A stretch of DNA of 64,000 bases. Source: Ignavibacteria bacterium (lineage in GTDB: Bacteria > Bacteroidota > Ignavibacteria > SZUA-365). Made by a program: the position numbers and the translations under genes. The stretch is taken from the NCBI GenBank assembly GCA_016720835.1, contig JADKJW010000002.1, forward strand, positions 496,001 to 560,000, given 5' to 3'. The first letter of the stretch is position 1, and each line of letters begins with the position of its first letter. Shown here in pieces: positions 62,965-64,000 of the stretch. The notes under the pieces are model-generated. The model saw nothing but the letters and a program-made list of their open reading frames with translations. It searched no databases and was not told the DNA's origin.

Positions 62965-64000
62965 ATGCACTCTTCCACCATCGTTCGCCACATTGCCCTC
63001 TTCATCGTGCTGCTCGGCGCATCCTCGTCGGCGCAGTCCTTCTTCGCCCTCCACCCGTCGCCGAAGGCATCGTACGCGTTGCCGGGGACGTTCCGGCTGA
63101 GCAGGCAGACCGCGCTCGTGACGCCGCTGCGTCCTTCGGCCGGCACCGCCCGCGCCATCGGCTTCCTGCAGGCCATCGTCCGGTCGAAGATCGGCGACAC
63201 GCTGCAGGTGCTTCCGGAGGCGGAATTGAGCGGGCGCAACGCCATCCTGATCGGCGAGAGGGATTCATACGACGTGATGAAGGAATCGATGCGGGATCGC
63301 GCGCCGCGGGGTGAGAGCGTGCCGCCGCAGCAGGGATACATTCTCCACGCGGATGCCGGGCGCATTCTGCTCGCGGGCACGGACGGCGACGGCACCTTCA
63401 ACGCCGTGTCCACGCTCGCGCAGCTTCTGACGCTTCAAGGCGGCGAGGCGCTCGTGCCGGGGTGCCGGATCTGGGATGCTCCGGATTATCCGATCCGATG
63501 GTCCTTTGTCTCGTCCAACCTGCGCGGCGCGAACGCGATCGGCCTGTTGCGCACGATCGCGGACACCATGGCGATGCGCAAGTTCAACGGCATGCAGCAC
63601 AGCGATTTCAAATACGGCATTCTGCAGCAGCAACCGCCGAACTATTTCGACAGTCTCCGGGCGTTCCGCCGCCTGGCGGACGAGCGGAACCTCGAGATCG
63701 TCCCCGGTGTCATGCCGATCGGCTACTCCAGCGCCATCACGTACACCGATCCGCACCTCGCGGAGGGCGTGCCCACCACGGCGGAGTACGTCATCGAGGC
63801 CGACACCGGCCGGCTGCTCGCGGACTCGCGCGTCGCGCTGCCGAACGGCGGCTTCGAGAGCGTGAGCAACGGGCAGTTCACCGGTTGGAATTTCTACGAC
63901 GGTCCGAACGTCAGCATCGTCGCGGACGACGCGGTGTTTCACGGAGGGAGCCGCAGCGCGCGTTGCGAAAATTTCCGCGCGGGCAACAGCGCGGGCAACG
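62965..64000 (+). CDS. Secreted GH20-like glycosidase, N-terminal part (cut by window end)
   Basis: 345 codons are visible before the window ends; no stop is reached. A signal peptide (MHSSTIVRHIALFIVLL... SSAQ) is followed by a small alpha/beta domain (about 25-165). This resembles the accessory domain found before beta-hexosaminidase-type barrels (GYILHADAGRILLAGTDGDG and a following TLAQLL). The barrel then seems to begin at PDYPIRWSFVSSNLRG, with strand-like RKFNGMQHSDFKYG and LEIVPGVMPIGYSS. A domain starting LPNGGFESVSNGQFTGWNF looks like an inserted carbohydrate-binding jelly roll. GH20, GH84 and related alpha-glucuronidase families share this layout, so the exact family is open. The catalytic acids lie beyond what I can assign. 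Confidence 0.65.
   Translation, partial: MHSSTIVRHIALFIVLLGASSSAQSFFALHPSPKASYALPGTFRLSRQTALVTPLRPSAGTARAIGFLQAIVRSKIGDTLQVLPEAELSGRNAILIGERDSYDVMKESMRDRAPRGESVPPQQGYILHADAGRILLAGTDGDGTFNAVSTLAQLLTLQGGEALVPGCRIWDAPDYPIRWSFVSSNLRGANAIGLLRTIADTMAMRKFNGMQHSDFKYGILQQQPPNYFDSLRAFRRLADERNLEIVPGVMPIGYSSAITYTDPHLAEGVPTTAEYVIEADTGRLLADSRVALPNGGFESVSNGQFTGWNFYDGPNVSIVADDAVFHGGSRSARCENFRAGNSAGN

Overview
The window is a high-GC bacterial chromosome segment from the Bacteroidota/Chlorobiota side of the FCB group. Three things point there. At least seven encoded proteins end in type IX secretion (T9SS) type A sorting domains, including forms with an NPFN(P/A)STVI core that is common in Ignavibacteria/Kapabacteria-like lineages. 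Some upstream regions carry TAnnTTTG-like -7 boxes. Giant Ig/PKD-like and SBBP surface proteins dominate. No tRNA, rRNA, CRISPR array or insertion sequence was recognised. The species cannot be named from the sequence.

Layout. (1) 1-4381, plus strand, housekeeping: tsaB (frameshifted), accD, panC, panD, a GlmU-like nucleotidyltransferase and a Sua5/YrdC protein. (2) 4314-10615: an exported tyrosine phosphatase and a two-OmpA-domain protein on minus, then a plus-strand pair (five-heme cytochrome and a beta-barrel carrying its own heme site), then a truncated duplicate of the OmpA protein's barrel on minus. (3) 10616-11227: non-coding, with short tandem repeats, a 138-nt G tract and palindromic repeats. 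(4) 11228-47398: about 36 kb of uninterrupted minus-strand genes. In transcription order these are an LTA-synthase-like membrane enzyme, two SBBP-propeller/Ig proteins, a glycine-rich/Ig protein, an OmpA-family protein, a second glycine-rich/Ig protein, a choice-of-anchor-L/Ig protein, a glycosidase-like protein and a third SBBP/Ig protein. (5) 47662-53155, plus strand: guaB, an M24 peptidase, a GT4 glycosyltransferase and purD. The guaB/M24 gap holds a DnaA-box cluster that looks like a replication origin. (6) 53157-54994, minus: a small membrane protein and an aldehyde dehydrogenase. (7) 55126-64000, plus: a TPR protein, a double-SPOR protein, a BNR-repeat T9SS protein, a beta-helix T9SS protein and a GH20-like protein cut by the window end.

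How the parts fit. Regions 2 and 4 look like an envelope programme: OmpA proteins that can bridge peptidoglycan and outer membrane, a porin/cytochrome pair for electron transfer, and a bank of very large T9SS cargo built from repeated beta domains. Region 7 adds carbohydrate-directed secreted proteins. Gene direction switches from mostly minus to mostly plus close to the DnaA-box cluster, as expected around an origin.

Sequence quality. Six single-base frameshifts, mostly in short G/C runs, interrupt genes that otherwise look functional. One lies inside a 139-bp direct repeat beside a degraded-looking 120-bp duplication. Together with the pure G tract, this suggests assembly or read errors rather than real pseudogenes, and broken genes here should be read that way.
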